A stretch of 64,000 bases of DNA from Ruminiclostridium hungatei (GTDB lineage Bacteria; Bacillota; Clostridia; Acetivibrionales; DSM-1351). Position 1 is the first letter of the stretch. Each line of letters begins with the position of its first letter. The DNA lies in the NCBI RefSeq assembly GCF_002051585.1, contig NZ_MZGX01000022.1, forward strand, positions 31,841-95,840, in the 5' to 3' direction. A program made the translations under genes and the position numbers. Of the stretch, positions 51,914-61,528 are shown piece by piece. The notes below the pieces were generated by a model. It saw only the letters and a program-made list of their open reading frames with translations, did no database searches and was not told the origin of the DNA.

Positions 51914-54274
51914 TTAAAATATTGAATCCAAATCTATACCTTCATTTAAAAACTCAGTCAGTAAATTATACCTGCCCGGAAAAGTAACTCTTGCCAAGTC
52001 AGCTACACCACTGCCGGCAAAATGCACTCCAGCGTAGCTGCCATCATCCAGCCTTTGCAGGTTCTGGCCCTCCTTCAGTATCTGGGGAAGATAATTGGTA
52101 GTTACACCGGCTACAGTTTGCTGATCCGCTGAGGACTTATCAGGACTTAAATAGCCATATGCGGAATCGGGCGTGTAACCTCTTCCGGCAGCAATAACAG
52201 CACCGGTTACCTCTGCATCCTTCTTAAGTATCACCTTTCCCATACTGAATACTATTCCATTGACCCTTCCGCTGACCTCCAGCGTAACTTTCGGGTTGGA
52301 ATTGATAAACAGGTAGTAATCATCTGTGGATATTGCTCCCGGTGTACTACTGCTGATTCGTTCATTCATTTGTGCATTAATATCAACAGCTCCAGGTGTC
52401 ACTGTACTCAGATTTATAACATGTGGCTTTGTGCCGGTGCCGAATCTATCCTCCAACTTATCCCTGACACTTAAAAACAGGTTTGCGGAGCTTGCTTCGG
52501 TAGAAGGCTGGTTACTATTGAGAATAAAAGTATTTGTACCATCGAAATCTCTTTTTGCAAATGGCTGGGTCAACGGCCTGACCATATTCAATATCTCTTT
52601 GAGTTTCTCTGACATCCTGTCATCATCCAGATCTTGCCCCTTCCAATCCGAGGATATCTGGGGCAGGCCATCCTTCATATAATTGGGCCAACTGCTTGCC
52701 GGTTCGGTCACATAATCAATGGCAAGACCAGGGCCTGTGGTAACAAAGCTCAACGGCAGAATTTCAACTTCCATGTCTGAGGCATTGTACCTTGAACGGT
52801 TCATGAAATATATCCTGTCATTTGCACCGATCTCATAGTGACAAAAACCCGATATGGCAGGTGTATTTATATCGAAGCAGGTTGAGTCATTTGTCCCGCT
52901 GCCTCTGGCCAGATCAATTTGCTGCATCCATAAGTCTATATCATTGTCATCGATAAATGCTCTCTGCATCCAGCGCTGAAACAAGTTGACAAATCCGGTT
53001 GCAAGGCTCTTTTTACCATAAAGCCAACTATGGTAAGGGGAAACCCTGGGATCAATAACCCCATTATTTATTTCATCAAGATATTCCTTATACATAGGTG
53101 TGCCCAAGCTGCCCGACACCAGAACAGATGCATCCTCAATCTGTTCCAGCAGATTTGTCGGATTTCCGTCACTGTCCACATTGAAGGTTCCTCCGTTTAT
53201 AATTACATCTCCGTTAATTACTATCCTGGATTTCATTGAGTCCTCAGAACCGGCATAGTGTATAATTGCACTGTTTACAATAGCACTGCTCTGGTCATGT
53301 GCCTTTGCATCCTTTTCATTTGTCAATCCAAGATAGCTGCCATTAATGGCAATGACGGAATCCTCACCATTCATCTCCAGATCATCAAAGGTGTACGCAT
53401 TTCTTCCAACCACTATTCTCTCTTTTGTTCCGAATACCTGAATCCCGTTTGCTATTGCATCTCTGTATATGTATATAGAGCTGGGAGCCAGGCTGTTCAT
53501 ATTAAGGTACTCACCTGTTCTTATCAGTCCCCTGGAGTATGCATTTCCGTCTACGGACAAATGCCCGCCATCTTTGGCGTAAATGCCCCCATAGTAATAT
53601 TGCTGCACTTGTTTTGCGTACTGAGGAGAGGTTCCGAAGGCTACGACATCTCCCTTAACCTGGGCGTTTATGTTCTCAACCATTAAATCTCCTATGGTGT
53701 AAATTGCAGCATTTAATTGAAAGTCCTTTGGTACATGCATGGTGACTTTCAAAAAAGAACTGATTTTTTTATTGGAGACTCTGTCTCCGAATCTTTCATA
53801 ATCAGACTCTGCAGTCACACCAACGGTAACATCTATTTTACGCGGGTCATGGTCTTCAGAGGGCTGGTGCTTAATATACCTGATATCGGATATGGTGACA
53901 GTGGCAGTATCCCCTGTACCACCGGACAGGTCTATTTTATATATGATTTTTCCAGGCTCTGTTTCAAGACTGGCCTTTATATTCTCAATTACCTGACGGG
54001 CAAAAGCAACCTCGTCAGCTCCGTTCATTCCATTGGTATTACTTTCATTGGCACAATAATCTACGATATGGGAAAAACACCTTTCAATGCCTGTTTGTGC
54101 AGCATAATACGCTTTATCGGCCGTCTCTTCATGCTTGCTTATTTTATATCCCATAGTAGAACTGTCCAGAAGCGCCACTCCCAGGATGACAAGTATTGCC
54201 AGCACAACCACCACGGCCAGCATTACAGAGCCTTTTTGATTTTTTACAGGTTTTAGCATAAAAGTATTTTTCAC
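51914..54274 (-). CDS. large PilX-like pilus protein
   Basis: A protein of 786 residues. The N-terminus has a prepilin-like leader ending NQKG before SVMLAVVVVLAILVILGVALL, with no glutamate at position +5, as in PilX-type minor pilins. The bulk (residues 180-700) is repetitive, glycine/asparagine-rich beta-strand sequence with NGDVIINGGTF- and SGRVNGIVFSMGKV-like turns. It resembles a beta-helix or polymer-forming fold. It is far larger than normal minor pilins (150-250). A tip adhesin or priming complex component is plausible, but this is inference. Confidence 0.8.
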   Translation of the reverse strand: MKNTFMLKPVKNQKGSVMLAVVVVLAILVILGVALLDSSTMGYKISKHEETADKAYYAAQTGIERCFSHIVDYCANESNTNGMNGADEVAFARQVIENIKASLETEPGKIIYKIDLSGGTGDTATVTISDIRYIKHQPSEDHDPRKIDVTVGVTAESDYERFGDRVSNKKISSFLKVTMHVPKDFQLNAAIYTIGDLMVENINAQVKGDVVAFGTSPQYAKQVQQYYYGGIYAKDGGHLSVDGNAYSRGLIRTGEYLNMNSLAPSSIYIYRDAIANGIQVFGTKERIVVGRNAYTFDDLEMNGEDSVIAINGSYLGLTNEKDAKAHDQSSAIVNSAIIHYAGSEDSMKSRIVINGDVIINGGTFNVDSDGNPTNLLEQIEDASVLVSGSLGTPMYKEYLDEINNGVIDPRVSPYHSWLYGKKSLATGFVNLFQRWMQRAFIDDNDIDLWMQQIDLARGSGTNDSTCFDINTPAISGFCHYEIGANDRIYFMNRSRYNASDMEVEILPLSFVTTGPGLAIDYVTEPASSWPNYMKDGLPQISSDWKGQDLDDDRMSEKLKEILNMVRPLTQPFAKRDFDGTNTFILNSNQPSTEASSANLFLSVRDKLEDRFGTGTKPHVINLSTVTPGAVDINAQMNERISSSTPGAISTDDYYLFINSNPKVTLEVSGRVNGIVFSMGKVILKKDAEVTGAVIAAGRGYTPDSAYGYLSPDKSSADQQTVAGVTTNYLPQILKEGQNLQRLDDGSYAGVHFAGSGVADLARVTFPGRYNLLTEFLNEGIDLDSIF

Positions 54275-54313
54275 CTCGCTTCAGTCCGTATTTTTATCTG
54301 CCGGCTATTTTGT

Positions 54314-54790
54314 TCATTGAAAATCCCGGCTGGAAACCTCGATTTTCAGTTCACTAAGAAATTTCTCCTGAGCTGTATACAATTTAATTGTAAGCCGGAC
54401 TATATCCGGGGCCCCCATATCCTCATACCTTACCTTATACTTGTACTTTTCGGTTAAATTACCGGTCCCCAGCTCCAAAAATGCAGCAGTCTCATTGCCT
54501 ACATGAGCATATATGGCATCCGGAGTTGGCCTTGAAGGATTAAGATAAATCTCTTTGTCGGGATCGCTGAAATCACACAGTCTAACGTCATTCTTGACGG
54601 ACTGAACCACGTCGGCTTTGGCTATCTGCATAACAGCGTTTATTTCCAATTGATTGCCGGTCATTTTAGTCAGCAGTACCGAGTTTGAGAAAACCGCCAT
54701 AAGCGGAATGGATATTATTCCTAATACAGCCAGTGCGGTAATTATCTCAGTTATGGTCATTCCTTTATTGTTTTTTAACAATTTAAACAT
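54314..54790 (-). CDS. minor pilin / prepilin-like protein
   Basis: A protein of 158 residues with leader NNKG and mature start MTITEIITALAVLGI, with the conserved glutamate at +5, so it is a PilD substrate. The C-terminal domain is small and hydrophilic. It follows the PilO gene by 12 bases. It resembles GspI/PilV-type minor pilins in size, but I cannot name the subtype. Confidence 0.9.
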   Translation of the reverse strand: MFKLLKNNKGMTITEIITALAVLGIISIPLMAVFSNSVLLTKMTGNQLEINAVMQIAKADVVQSVKNDVRLCDFSDPDKEIYLNPSRPTPDAIYAHVGNETAAFLELGTGNLTEKYKYKVRYEDMGAPDIVRLTIKLYTAQEKFLSELKIEVSSRDFQ

Positions 54791-54802
54791 ATCTCCACCT
54801 TA

Positions 54803-55957
54803 TTACTTTATTGTCACTTTTTCTTCATTACTTCCATTATCCATACCTTTTCCCTGCCGGTCATAAAGCCTGACTCTGTCGGATTTGTCAACAGATGTAA
54901 TGTATAAGTTATTTCCTGAGTTGTTTTTGATATTCAGCTTTAAATTCAAGCCATTATTTTCTGAAACTCCAGAAAGCTGGACATTGATATACATATTTAT
55001 ATCCCTGTCGGGAACAGTTCCGCTCATTTTCCTGCTTTTACCCGAGGCATCTGAAACACTTATGCTATAGGAGTTTTTCTCAATGTTCATATCCATTGTC
55101 AGATATTTGTTGGTCTTAAGAGAAAGCCCGTCTTTTGACCTGTTAGGGCCAAAGACAATAAAATTATCGCCTGCGGCAAAAAAACTGTTCAGCTTGATTT
55201 CAAAATCCTTTGAATCAGAACTATTTGACGTACCTATATTTGTGGCAGTATCTGTCGTGCCTGCGGCTCCTGAAACAGAAGCTCCGAAGGCTGCTTCGGC
55301 TCCATAATCGAAACGGTTGAATTTATGCCTGCCATACTCATAAAGCTTGTCCGCCGCTTCCAGATTCAGCGCGAACATGCTGATATTCAAGGCTGCAATA
55401 AAATTTTTACCTTCCTGTGTTGTAGTAATTGCACTTTCTGAGGTGGTTTTTGCATTTTCTTCTCCTTCCTTTGCCAACCGGAAGGAGTTTACCTTAATTA
55501 TTCTTGAGCTGCTCTCGATATACTCTACCATATCCATGATTTTGTTCAGCTTTGCTTTAGTGCTGAACTCTATTTTTATTTCATAATAAGCTGATTGGTT
55601 CACTTCTTTTTTTTCAGGCGCAGCTATATTAACACCCGTTATTTCACTGCCAACCACATTCGTGAGCCTATCCATATATTCTATGCAATCGGTAACATTG
55701 GTTTCGTTGTTCAGATAGCCTGCAAGTCTTTCATCCCCGGCCTGTTTTGACTGGAGTTCGGTCTTTTTCATTTCAAGATTCATAATATCGGTATCCAGGC
55801 TTTGCTTCTGTGACTCCAATCGTGAAATCTGATCTTTTTGCTCCCCTATCTCAGGTACTACAGGTATCCATATGAATTTGTAGAAAATGAATGCATATAT
55901 CAATACTCCCAATGCACTTAATAGAATTATCTCATTTCTTTTAAGTTTAAAATTCAT
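54803..55957 (-). CDS. PilO-like pilus assembly protein, extended
   Basis: A protein of 384 residues: a cytoplasmic N-terminus, one membrane helix (residues 12-30), a coiled coil (about 38-75), then a PilO-like domain with FSTKAKLNKIMDMVEYIESSSRIIKV near residue 135. The C-terminal 170 residues form an additional extracellular domain not found in usual PilO (about 200 residues). It works with PilM and PilN in the alignment complex. It starts two bases after the pilN stop. Confidence 0.82.
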   Translation of the reverse strand: MNFKLKRNEIILLSALGVLIYAFIFYKFIWIPVVPEIGEQKDQISRLESQKQSLDTDIMNLEMKKTELQSKQAGDERLAGYLNNETNVTDCIEYMDRLTNVVGSEITGVNIAAPEKKEVNQSAYYEIKIEFSTKAKLNKIMDMVEYIESSSRIIKVNSFRLAKEGEENAKTTSESAITTTQEGKNFIAALNISMFALNLEAADKLYEYGRHKFNRFDYGAEAAFGASVSGAAGTTDTATNIGTSNSSDSKDFEIKLNSFFAAGDNFIVFGPNRSKDGLSLKTNKYLTMDMNIEKNSYSISVSDASGKSRKMSGTVPDRDINMYINVQLSGVSENNGLNLKLNIKNNSGNNLYITSVDKSDRVRLYDRQGKGMDNGSNEEKVTIK

Positions 55958-55959
55958 GG

Positions 55960-56529
55960 CTATACCCCCTGGTTGGTTTGGCTCAATTCTATTTTAAACG
56001 CAAGCTTGACATTGGCTTTATCATAACTGAAGGCAGCCTTGGAGGTATAGTCGGCGAATGCGTTTATACGTGTGAGATTTGATATGTACTCAGCCACAGC
56101 CGTACTGTCTTTTGCCACACCCGATATGGAAAGGCTTTTATCCCCGCACTGCAGGCTGTCAATTGTCACTCCCTTTGGAACCGACTGCTGCGCAAAGTTG
56201 ATAATATCAGTTGTTAACAGCGGATTTGCGGTAATGCTGTCAATAACCTCCTTCTTCCCAGAAATATTGGACTGTATTGCAGCAATCTGCTGATTTATAT
56301 TCTTGACCTCTGTGTATTTGTCACTTTCAACTTCAGCCTGCAATGCAGCAGTATGGCTTTCAAGAGCTTTAACATATATTTTGGGGCTCAAGATACTTCC
56401 TAAAACAAAAACCAGAGCCGCTACTGCTATTACAACAGCCTTTACAGGAATACTGCCTTTTTTTAAGTTTCTAGCCTTTGGAGCAGGCGCTGCCTTGGCC
56501 TCCTCAGGCATCAAATTTATATCTTTCAT
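55960..56529 (-). CDS. pilN: type IV pilus assembly protein PilN
   Basis: A protein of 189 residues from the ATG at 56529 (GGAGG seven bases upstream). MKDINLMPEE is the short motif by which PilN binds PilM. One membrane helix (about residues 28-48) and a periplasm-equivalent alpha/beta domain follow. It lies between a minor pilin gene and pilO, as in other T4P loci. Confidence 0.92.
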   Translation of the reverse strand: MKDINLMPEEAKAAPAPKARNLKKGSIPVKAVVIAVAALVFVLGSILSPKIYVKALESHTAALQAEVESDKYTEVKNINQQIAAIQSNISGKKEVIDSITANPLLTTDIINFAQQSVPKGVTIDSLQCGDKSLSISGVAKDSTAVAEYISNLTRINAFADYTSKAAFSYDKANVKLAFKIELSQTNQGV

Positions 56530-56582
56530 TTCAACCTCCACGTTCCCAGCCGGCAAATCCGGTCTGGGGAATTAACCCGGCC

Positions 56583-57173
56583 TTAACTATCCAATGTTTC
56601 TTTATATAATACAGATATCTCTGTCATTATTGCCTCTCTCATATTTTTTGCTGCTCCTTTGCCGGTATTTGTTTCTAACGGCTTGACCTGTATTGACAGT
56701 CTATGCCGTTCCGGATTGGAGAAGCCCCTTCGTTCAAAATTGCATTTATCCATATCCAGGCCTGTCACTACCTCAGCATAATCACTGTCTGTCAGGATAT
56801 CGGCAATATTTTTTTCGCCGCTGTATTCAAGTATTCCTTCGCCGCCTACGGTGCCTCTTATTCTCCAATACCTGACTTTGGTGATAGCCGCAGGTGTGCC
56901 GCCATCATAATACCCCAGCTTCAGTGTGACTGTTTTCTGGTCACCGGAGGTTACCGATGAAGTGTCTACCGAGGCGGCCTCCTGCACATCTCCTCTTACA
57001 TGGGAAAGCACATTGGTAACAGTGTACTGCTGGGCAACCAATCTGGTATTATATGAAAAAGTTTCCTGCCCGAACATATATAACTGCAATATGAGGGGCA
57101 GCACAATAGCTATCAAAGCTATTACGATAATCATTTCTACAAGGGCAAAGCCCTTGTTGTTTGAGGTTTTCAT
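56583..57173 (-). CDS. minor pilin (PilW/PulJ-like)
   Basis: A protein of 196 residues from the ATG at 57173 (GGTGG upstream). The leader ends NNKG and the mature start is FALVEMIIVIALIAI with glutamate at +5. A hydrophilic domain of about 160 residues follows. It is probably a minor pilin of the priming complex. A long hairpin (57242-57287) separates it from the major pilin gene. Confidence 0.9.
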   Translation of the reverse strand: MKTSNNKGFALVEMIIVIALIAIVLPLILQLYMFGQETFSYNTRLVAQQYTVTNVLSHVRGDVQEAASVDTSSVTSGDQKTVTLKLGYYDGGTPAAITKVRYWRIRGTVGGEGILEYSGEKNIADILTDSDYAEVVTGLDMDKCNFERRGFSNPERHRLSIQVKPLETNTGKGAAKNMREAIMTEISVLYKETLDS

Positions 57174-57241
57174 GATAACCACCGGCTTTCAAATAATTTT
57201 ATATCATATGAACAAAATGGGTGGTGTATAAATTAAAGTCT

Positions 57242-57287
57242 TCTCCAACAAATTCTTAATTTTAAAAAATTAAAAACTTGTTGGAGA
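57242..57287 (-). terminator. hairpin after the major pilin gene
   Basis: TCTCCAACAA and TTGTTGGAGA enclose a further A/T-rich stem, giving arms of about 20 bases. It lies about 85 bases past the pilin stop and may partly terminate transcription or protect the pilin mRNA 3' end, so that pilin is made in excess. Confidence 0.65.
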
Positions 57288-57369
57288 TACTGTTATTTAA
57301 TAAGTCTATCCACAAAAAGTATTACATTGCATACTTAGTTATACTTGATCTTATAGATATCAAGTGGCA

Positions 57370-57858
57370 TTAATTTCTAGTTATTGCTGCATTACTGGTT
57401 GTACCAGGAGTACATTTAACATTTTGCTCATTTGAAAATATCTTAATGTCCCAACCTGCATATGTTCCACCTTTCCCAACCCTGTATTGCGGTAAATATG
57501 CATCTAGATTTTCACTAATACTTTTATCTGGATCTTTTCTGCTAAGGTATGGTCCAAACTTCTTACCGTTAATATCAATAGTACTCATAAGTGCCGTAAC
57601 TACTCCAACATCAGTAAGACTGATTCCAGAACCGGACACTTTACCCGCCTCCAGCTTCCAGTCGTTTGAATCAATACAATATGTAAGCAATGCTTTCCCA
57701 ATATTATCTCCTTGCTGTTCATCTGCTCTCTGCTTACTGTTATTGAGAACTCCCCCGAACATATTGAAAGCTATAACCGCCAGAACACCCATTATTGCTA
57801 TAACAATCAGAAGTTCAACCAGCGAGAAGCCCTTATTATTCTTAATAAGTCTTTTCAT
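57370..57858 (-). CDS. pilA: major type IV pilin
   Basis: A pilin of 162 residues from the ATG at 57858 (AAAGGAGGTG upstream). The leader ends NNKG and the mature N-terminus is FSLVELLIVIAIMGV with the +5 glutamate. The mature protein (about 153 residues) has a short hydrophilic head with one cysteine in mid-domain and one near the C-terminus. An in-frame ATG at 57909 also has a GGAG site and would give a 27-residue leader. It is the first pilin gene after pilC and likely the most abundant. Confidence 0.92.
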   Translation of the reverse strand: MKRLIKNNKGFSLVELLIVIAIMGVLAVIAFNMFGGVLNNSKQRADEQQGDNIGKALLTYCIDSNDWKLEAGKVSGSGISLTDVGVVTALMSTIDINGKKFGPYLSRKDPDKSISENLDAYLPQYRVGKGGTYAGWDIKIFSNEQNVKCTPGTTSNAAITRN

Positions 57859-57960
57859 TCTTTCACCTCCTTTTATTTCATCAGTAGTTGTTAATTCTGT
57901 AACCTTCATAATGTTTACTCCTTTCTGTTATTTTTACTTGGGTACTGCTATAAAAAGCAA

Positions 57961-57974
57961 TTGGTCTTGACCAA
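57961..57974. repeat. short inverted repeat upstream of the pilin gene
   Basis: TTGGTC and GACCAA flank two bases, 52 bases upstream of the first pilin ATG, in the 140-base gap between pilC and pilA. It could be an operator or part of the pilin mRNA leader. Confidence 0.35.
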
Positions 57975-58049
57975 CAGCAGTTTATACAAAAATAGAAATG
58001 TGAAGTACAACATTAGCAAAAAAAGAAAGTAAAAGTATAACCATACGGT

Positions 58050-59264
58050 TTATACCGACATGTTCTGATAAATACTCATCATGGGATAGAGGATGCTTAA
58101 TATTACGAAAGCGACGATTACTGCAAGAAATATTACAATGATGGGTTCGATTAGTGATGTTAGCTGCTGTACGGAGGTTTCAACCTCTTCGTCAAAGAAA
58201 TCTGCAGCTTTGTCAAGTGAATAGTCCAGGTTTCCTGATTCCTCTCCGATACGTATCATGGAAACCATCATGGGAGGAAAGTACTTCATTGCCGCAAGGG
58301 GCTGGGACAAGCCCTTTCCCTGCTTTATATCTTCAATGACCAAATCAATTTTCTCTTCAATTATTATATTGCCCAACAGCTTCTGTACAACTTCCAGTGC
58401 CTGTATTATAAGCACTCCTGACGCCATCAGCGTCCCCATGGTCCTTGAGAAGCGTGCGGTTATTACATTCCTGGTGACCTGCTTTACAATTGGTAATTTT
58501 ATTGCCAGGTTTCCGAAAAGATGTCGCCCGCTGTCGGTCTTCCTGTAACGGGAAAAGCCAGCAACCGCCCCCAGCAGAATGCCTATCATCAGCCACCAGA
58601 AGCTCTGGAAAAAGCTGCTTATACTGATGAGTACTTTTGTAAATATAGGCACTTCTACTCCAAAGCCGCCTAAAATACTGGAAAACGAAGGTACCACATT
58701 TACCATCAGTACAAATATAACCGCTACAGCTACCAAAAGCACTATAGCCGGATAGGTCATGGCACTTTTGATCTTCTGGTGCAGTCTGTTTTCCTTTTCA
58801 AAGTGCTCAGCCATTCTGGAGAAGGTTTTGTCCAGCATACCGCTGAGCTCTCCTGATTCCACCATGTAAATCAGTATTTCTGGGAAAAGATTGTCATGCT
58901 TTTTCATGGACACTGACAGTGCTGTTCCCTTTTGTATGTCTTCATAAATGTCTGAAATACAATCCCTCAGCGTTATGTTTGTGGTTTGCTCCTTCAAAAC
59001 ATCCAGCGCGGTGGCAATGGGAACTCCGGCCTCAAGTATTATGGCAAACTGTCTGCAGAATATGGCAAGGTCCTTGACCTTTACCCTTTGCTTGAAAATG
59101 GATATCTGGGAGATGTCGGTAAAGGCGTTCAGTTCTTTTGCCTCCACAAGTATGTATCCCTTTAGTTCCAACTGCTCAGCCAGGCTTTCCTTGCTGCTGA
59201 ACTTGCTTCTTCCTTCCAGTATTTTATCCTCAATGTTTCTGGCCTTAAATTCATATATGGGCAT
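58050..59264 (-). CDS. pilC: type IV pilus inner-membrane platform protein PilC
   Basis: A GspF/PilC-family protein of 404 residues with two repeated cytoplasmic domains (about 65-190 and 270-390) and three membrane helices. Motifs FCRQFAIILEAGVPI and MGTLMASGVLIIQAL start the repeats, and GEESGNLDYSLDKAADFFDEEVE is the C-terminal signature. It couples the PilB and PilT motors to pilin. It is 51 bases after pilM. Confidence 0.97.
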   Translation of the reverse strand: MPIYEFKARNIEDKILEGRSKFSSKESLAEQLELKGYILVEAKELNAFTDISQISIFKQRVKVKDLAIFCRQFAIILEAGVPIATALDVLKEQTTNITLRDCISDIYEDIQKGTALSVSMKKHDNLFPEILIYMVESGELSGMLDKTFSRMAEHFEKENRLHQKIKSAMTYPAIVLLVAVAVIFVLMVNVVPSFSSILGGFGVEVPIFTKVLISISSFFQSFWWLMIGILLGAVAGFSRYRKTDSGRHLFGNLAIKLPIVKQVTRNVITARFSRTMGTLMASGVLIIQALEVVQKLLGNIIIEEKIDLVIEDIKQGKGLSQPLAAMKYFPPMMVSMIRIGEESGNLDYSLDKAADFFDEEVETSVQQLTSLIEPIIVIFLAVIVAFVILSILYPMMSIYQNMSV

Positions 59265-59315
59265 ATTTCCCTCCTGATAAAAACAGTTCTATAACCACAG
59301 CCTGGTTAAAATCAG

Positions 59316-60425
59316 TTACAGGGCAATTCCAAGCGCATTTGTCAGATAGTTGATCCTATTTATATCAAGATTTACAGAGAACTCAACGCCTGGAATATCT
59401 ATGGAGTTGGTCTCATAGCAAGGCACCTTGAAAATACTCTCCAAATACTCTCTGAGATTGGGCAGTTGAGAGCCGCCTCCTGTTATGAGTATCTTGGTTA
59501 TCTTTTCTCCTCCGCATCTGGCCGTATAAAAATCAAAGCAAATGTTGATGTTTTTGATAATCTCATTTACGACCACCTTTGAGGTTTCGCTGCAATTCCA
59601 CTCCAGATCGTTGTTAAAGTCTCTCTTGAGAACAATGCCGTATTTCTTTTTATACTGTTCAGCAAAATCAATCTTTAATTTATCGGTTATTATTTTCTCA
59701 AAAATCTCTTTGTCTATATTGCTGCTTCCGATGAGAATGACCCTGTTGAATTCAATAACCTTGTTCTTCAATATATTTACTATTGTAGTCTCAGATCCGA
59801 AATCCAAAACCGCCACAGTTCCCGAATCAAATTTTTGATTGCGCTGTACCCGTATCCTGTCGTCCATTTCTCTGAGTCTTATCTCCTTATGGAACAGCTT
59901 TGCTATGCTGTTGGCCGGAGTATCCACAGAGATGGGTTTCAGGTTAAGGCTGTTTAATATGTCAACATAGCTGCTGATAATACTTTTCTTTACTGCCGTG
60001 ACAAAAATCCTGCGCTTCTTCATGCCCCCCTTATAAACATAATCAAGAATTTTATAATCAACACTGTGTTCATCAATATTTATGGGCATAAAGCTTTCAA
60101 TTTCTCTCATTACCTTATCCCCAACCTCATCTTCCGGCACATCGTCAATCATGATTATCCTTGTTATGATGTTTGTTCCAGACATTACGATTTTTGCTTC
60201 CTTTGCAGTAATATTGTTATCCTGCATCAATCGCTTGATTTCATCTATTACACGACCCTTATTCTTTATTGCACCATTTTTTATACAATCCTTCGGAGTG
60301 TTTCCGATGCCAAAATTGACAACTTCTATCGCATCATTTTCCTTTTTACGTATTTGTAAAACTTTAATCAATTTGAATCCTATGTCGATAGTTAAAAAGT
60401 AGTTGCTAAAAAATGAAAATGCCAT
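59316..60425 (-). CDS. pilM: type IV pilus assembly protein PilM
   Basis: A protein of 369 residues from the ATG at 60425 (GGGGGG upstream; an ATG two codons before is too close to it). It has the actin-like ATPase fold: TIDIGFKLIKVLQ (phosphate 1), VAVLDFGSETTIVNIL (phosphate 2) and ITGGGSQLPNLREYL (adenosine). It binds PilN and links the motor to the alignment complex on the cytoplasmic face. It lies 19-25 bases after pilT. Confidence 0.95.
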   Translation of the reverse strand: MAFSFFSNYFLTIDIGFKLIKVLQIRKKENDAIEVVNFGIGNTPKDCIKNGAIKNKGRVIDEIKRLMQDNNITAKEAKIVMSGTNIITRIIMIDDVPEDEVGDKVMREIESFMPINIDEHSVDYKILDYVYKGGMKKRRIFVTAVKKSIISSYVDILNSLNLKPISVDTPANSIAKLFHKEIRLREMDDRIRVQRNQKFDSGTVAVLDFGSETTIVNILKNKVIEFNRVILIGSSNIDKEIFEKIITDKLKIDFAEQYKKKYGIVLKRDFNNDLEWNCSETSKVVVNEIIKNINICFDFYTARCGGEKITKILITGGGSQLPNLREYLESIFKVPCYETNSIDIPGVEFSVNLDINRINYLTNALGIAL

Positions 60426-60449
60426 TTCCATCCCCCCCTACCATGTTTT

Positions 60450-61502
60450 TTAAATCAATAATCTTTTTAGATTATCAATATCTATTGCAAACTCACAAGC
60501 TGACTCATAACTTATCTTTCCAGCTTTATATAATTTCGCTATGCTGATATCCATAGAATGCATCCCAAACTGAGCTCCATTATATATACAACTGTTTATC
60601 TGTGGTGTTTTAGCCTCTCTTATTAAATTCGAGGTTGCAGAAGTCAATGTCATAACTTCCGTTGCAACCGACCGTCCCATTCCATCCTTGTTGACAATCA
60701 GTTGCTGGGATATTATTCCCTGCAAAACCGTTGATAGCTGATTTCTTACCTGTGGTTGCTGATGAGGCGGAAATACATCTACAATTCTGTCAATAGTTTT
60801 TGCCGCACCCACCGTATGAAGCGTTGAAAAAACCAGATGTCCTGTTTCGGCTGCTGTCAAAGCTATAGATATGGTTTCAAGGTCACGCATTTCTCCGATC
60901 AGTATTACATCAGGGTCCTCTCTTAAGGCGGCCCTCAATGCTTTTGTATATGAAACCGTATCATTGCCTATTTCTCTCTGGTTGACTACACTTCTTTTAT
61001 GCTTGTGCATATATTCTATTGGGTCTTCAATTGTGAGGATATGGCATCTTCTATTTGAATTTATATAATCCACCATTGCGGCCAGAGATGTGGATTTACC
61101 GCTTCCGGTAGGTCCAGTCACCAGTACCAGCCCTCTTTGCTTTGCGACAAACTGGTAAACCACCTGAGGAAGCCCCAGCGTCTCAATTTTGGGGATTTCG
61201 TATGCAATACTACGAAATGCCATGGCTACAGTACCCCGCTGTTTATATAAATTCACCCTGAATCTTCCTGTGCTTGGAATTGCGTAGGAAGTATCCATTT
61301 CACCGCTGCTTGAAAAAATGTTATAAGCTTCATCGCCTATACACTGCTTTGAAAGCTCCTCGCATTCTTTAGGAGTCAGCACCCGTTCATCCTTGTATAC
61401 AAGCTCTCCGTTAATTCTGAAAACAATGGGAATACCCGCTGTTATATGTACATCGGAAGCTTTCTTCTGAAAACATTCTAACAAAATCTCATTTAAATCC
61501 AT
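60450..61502 (-). CDS. pilT: twitching motility retraction ATPase PilT
   Basis: A hexameric ATPase of 350 residues from the ATG at 61502. Walker A GPTGSGKST is at 130-138, the aspartate box is VILIGEMRDLETI and the histidine box is GHLVFSTLHT. PilT disassembles the pilus, giving retraction and twitching. It lies 26 bases after pilB, so both motors are co-expressed. Confidence 0.97.
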   Translation of the reverse strand: MDLNEILLECFQKKASDVHITAGIPIVFRINGELVYKDERVLTPKECEELSKQCIGDEAYNIFSSSGEMDTSYAIPSTGRFRVNLYKQRGTVAMAFRSIAYEIPKIETLGLPQVVYQFVAKQRGLVLVTGPTGSGKSTSLAAMVDYINSNRRCHILTIEDPIEYMHKHKRSVVNQREIGNDTVSYTKALRAALREDPDVILIGEMRDLETISIALTAAETGHLVFSTLHTVGAAKTIDRIVDVFPPHQQPQVRNQLSTVLQGIISQQLIVNKDGMGRSVATEVMTLTSATSNLIREAKTPQINSCIYNGAQFGMHSMDISIAKLYKAGKISYESACEFAIDIDNLKRLLI

Positions 61503-61528
61503 TAGTATCACCTTAACTGAAATATGAT

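Noticed and set aside
57859..58049. c-di-GMP riboswitch upstream of the pilin gene
   Set aside because: Such switches control pili in some clostridia, but I found none of the conserved GEMM core here or upstream of pilB within the window.
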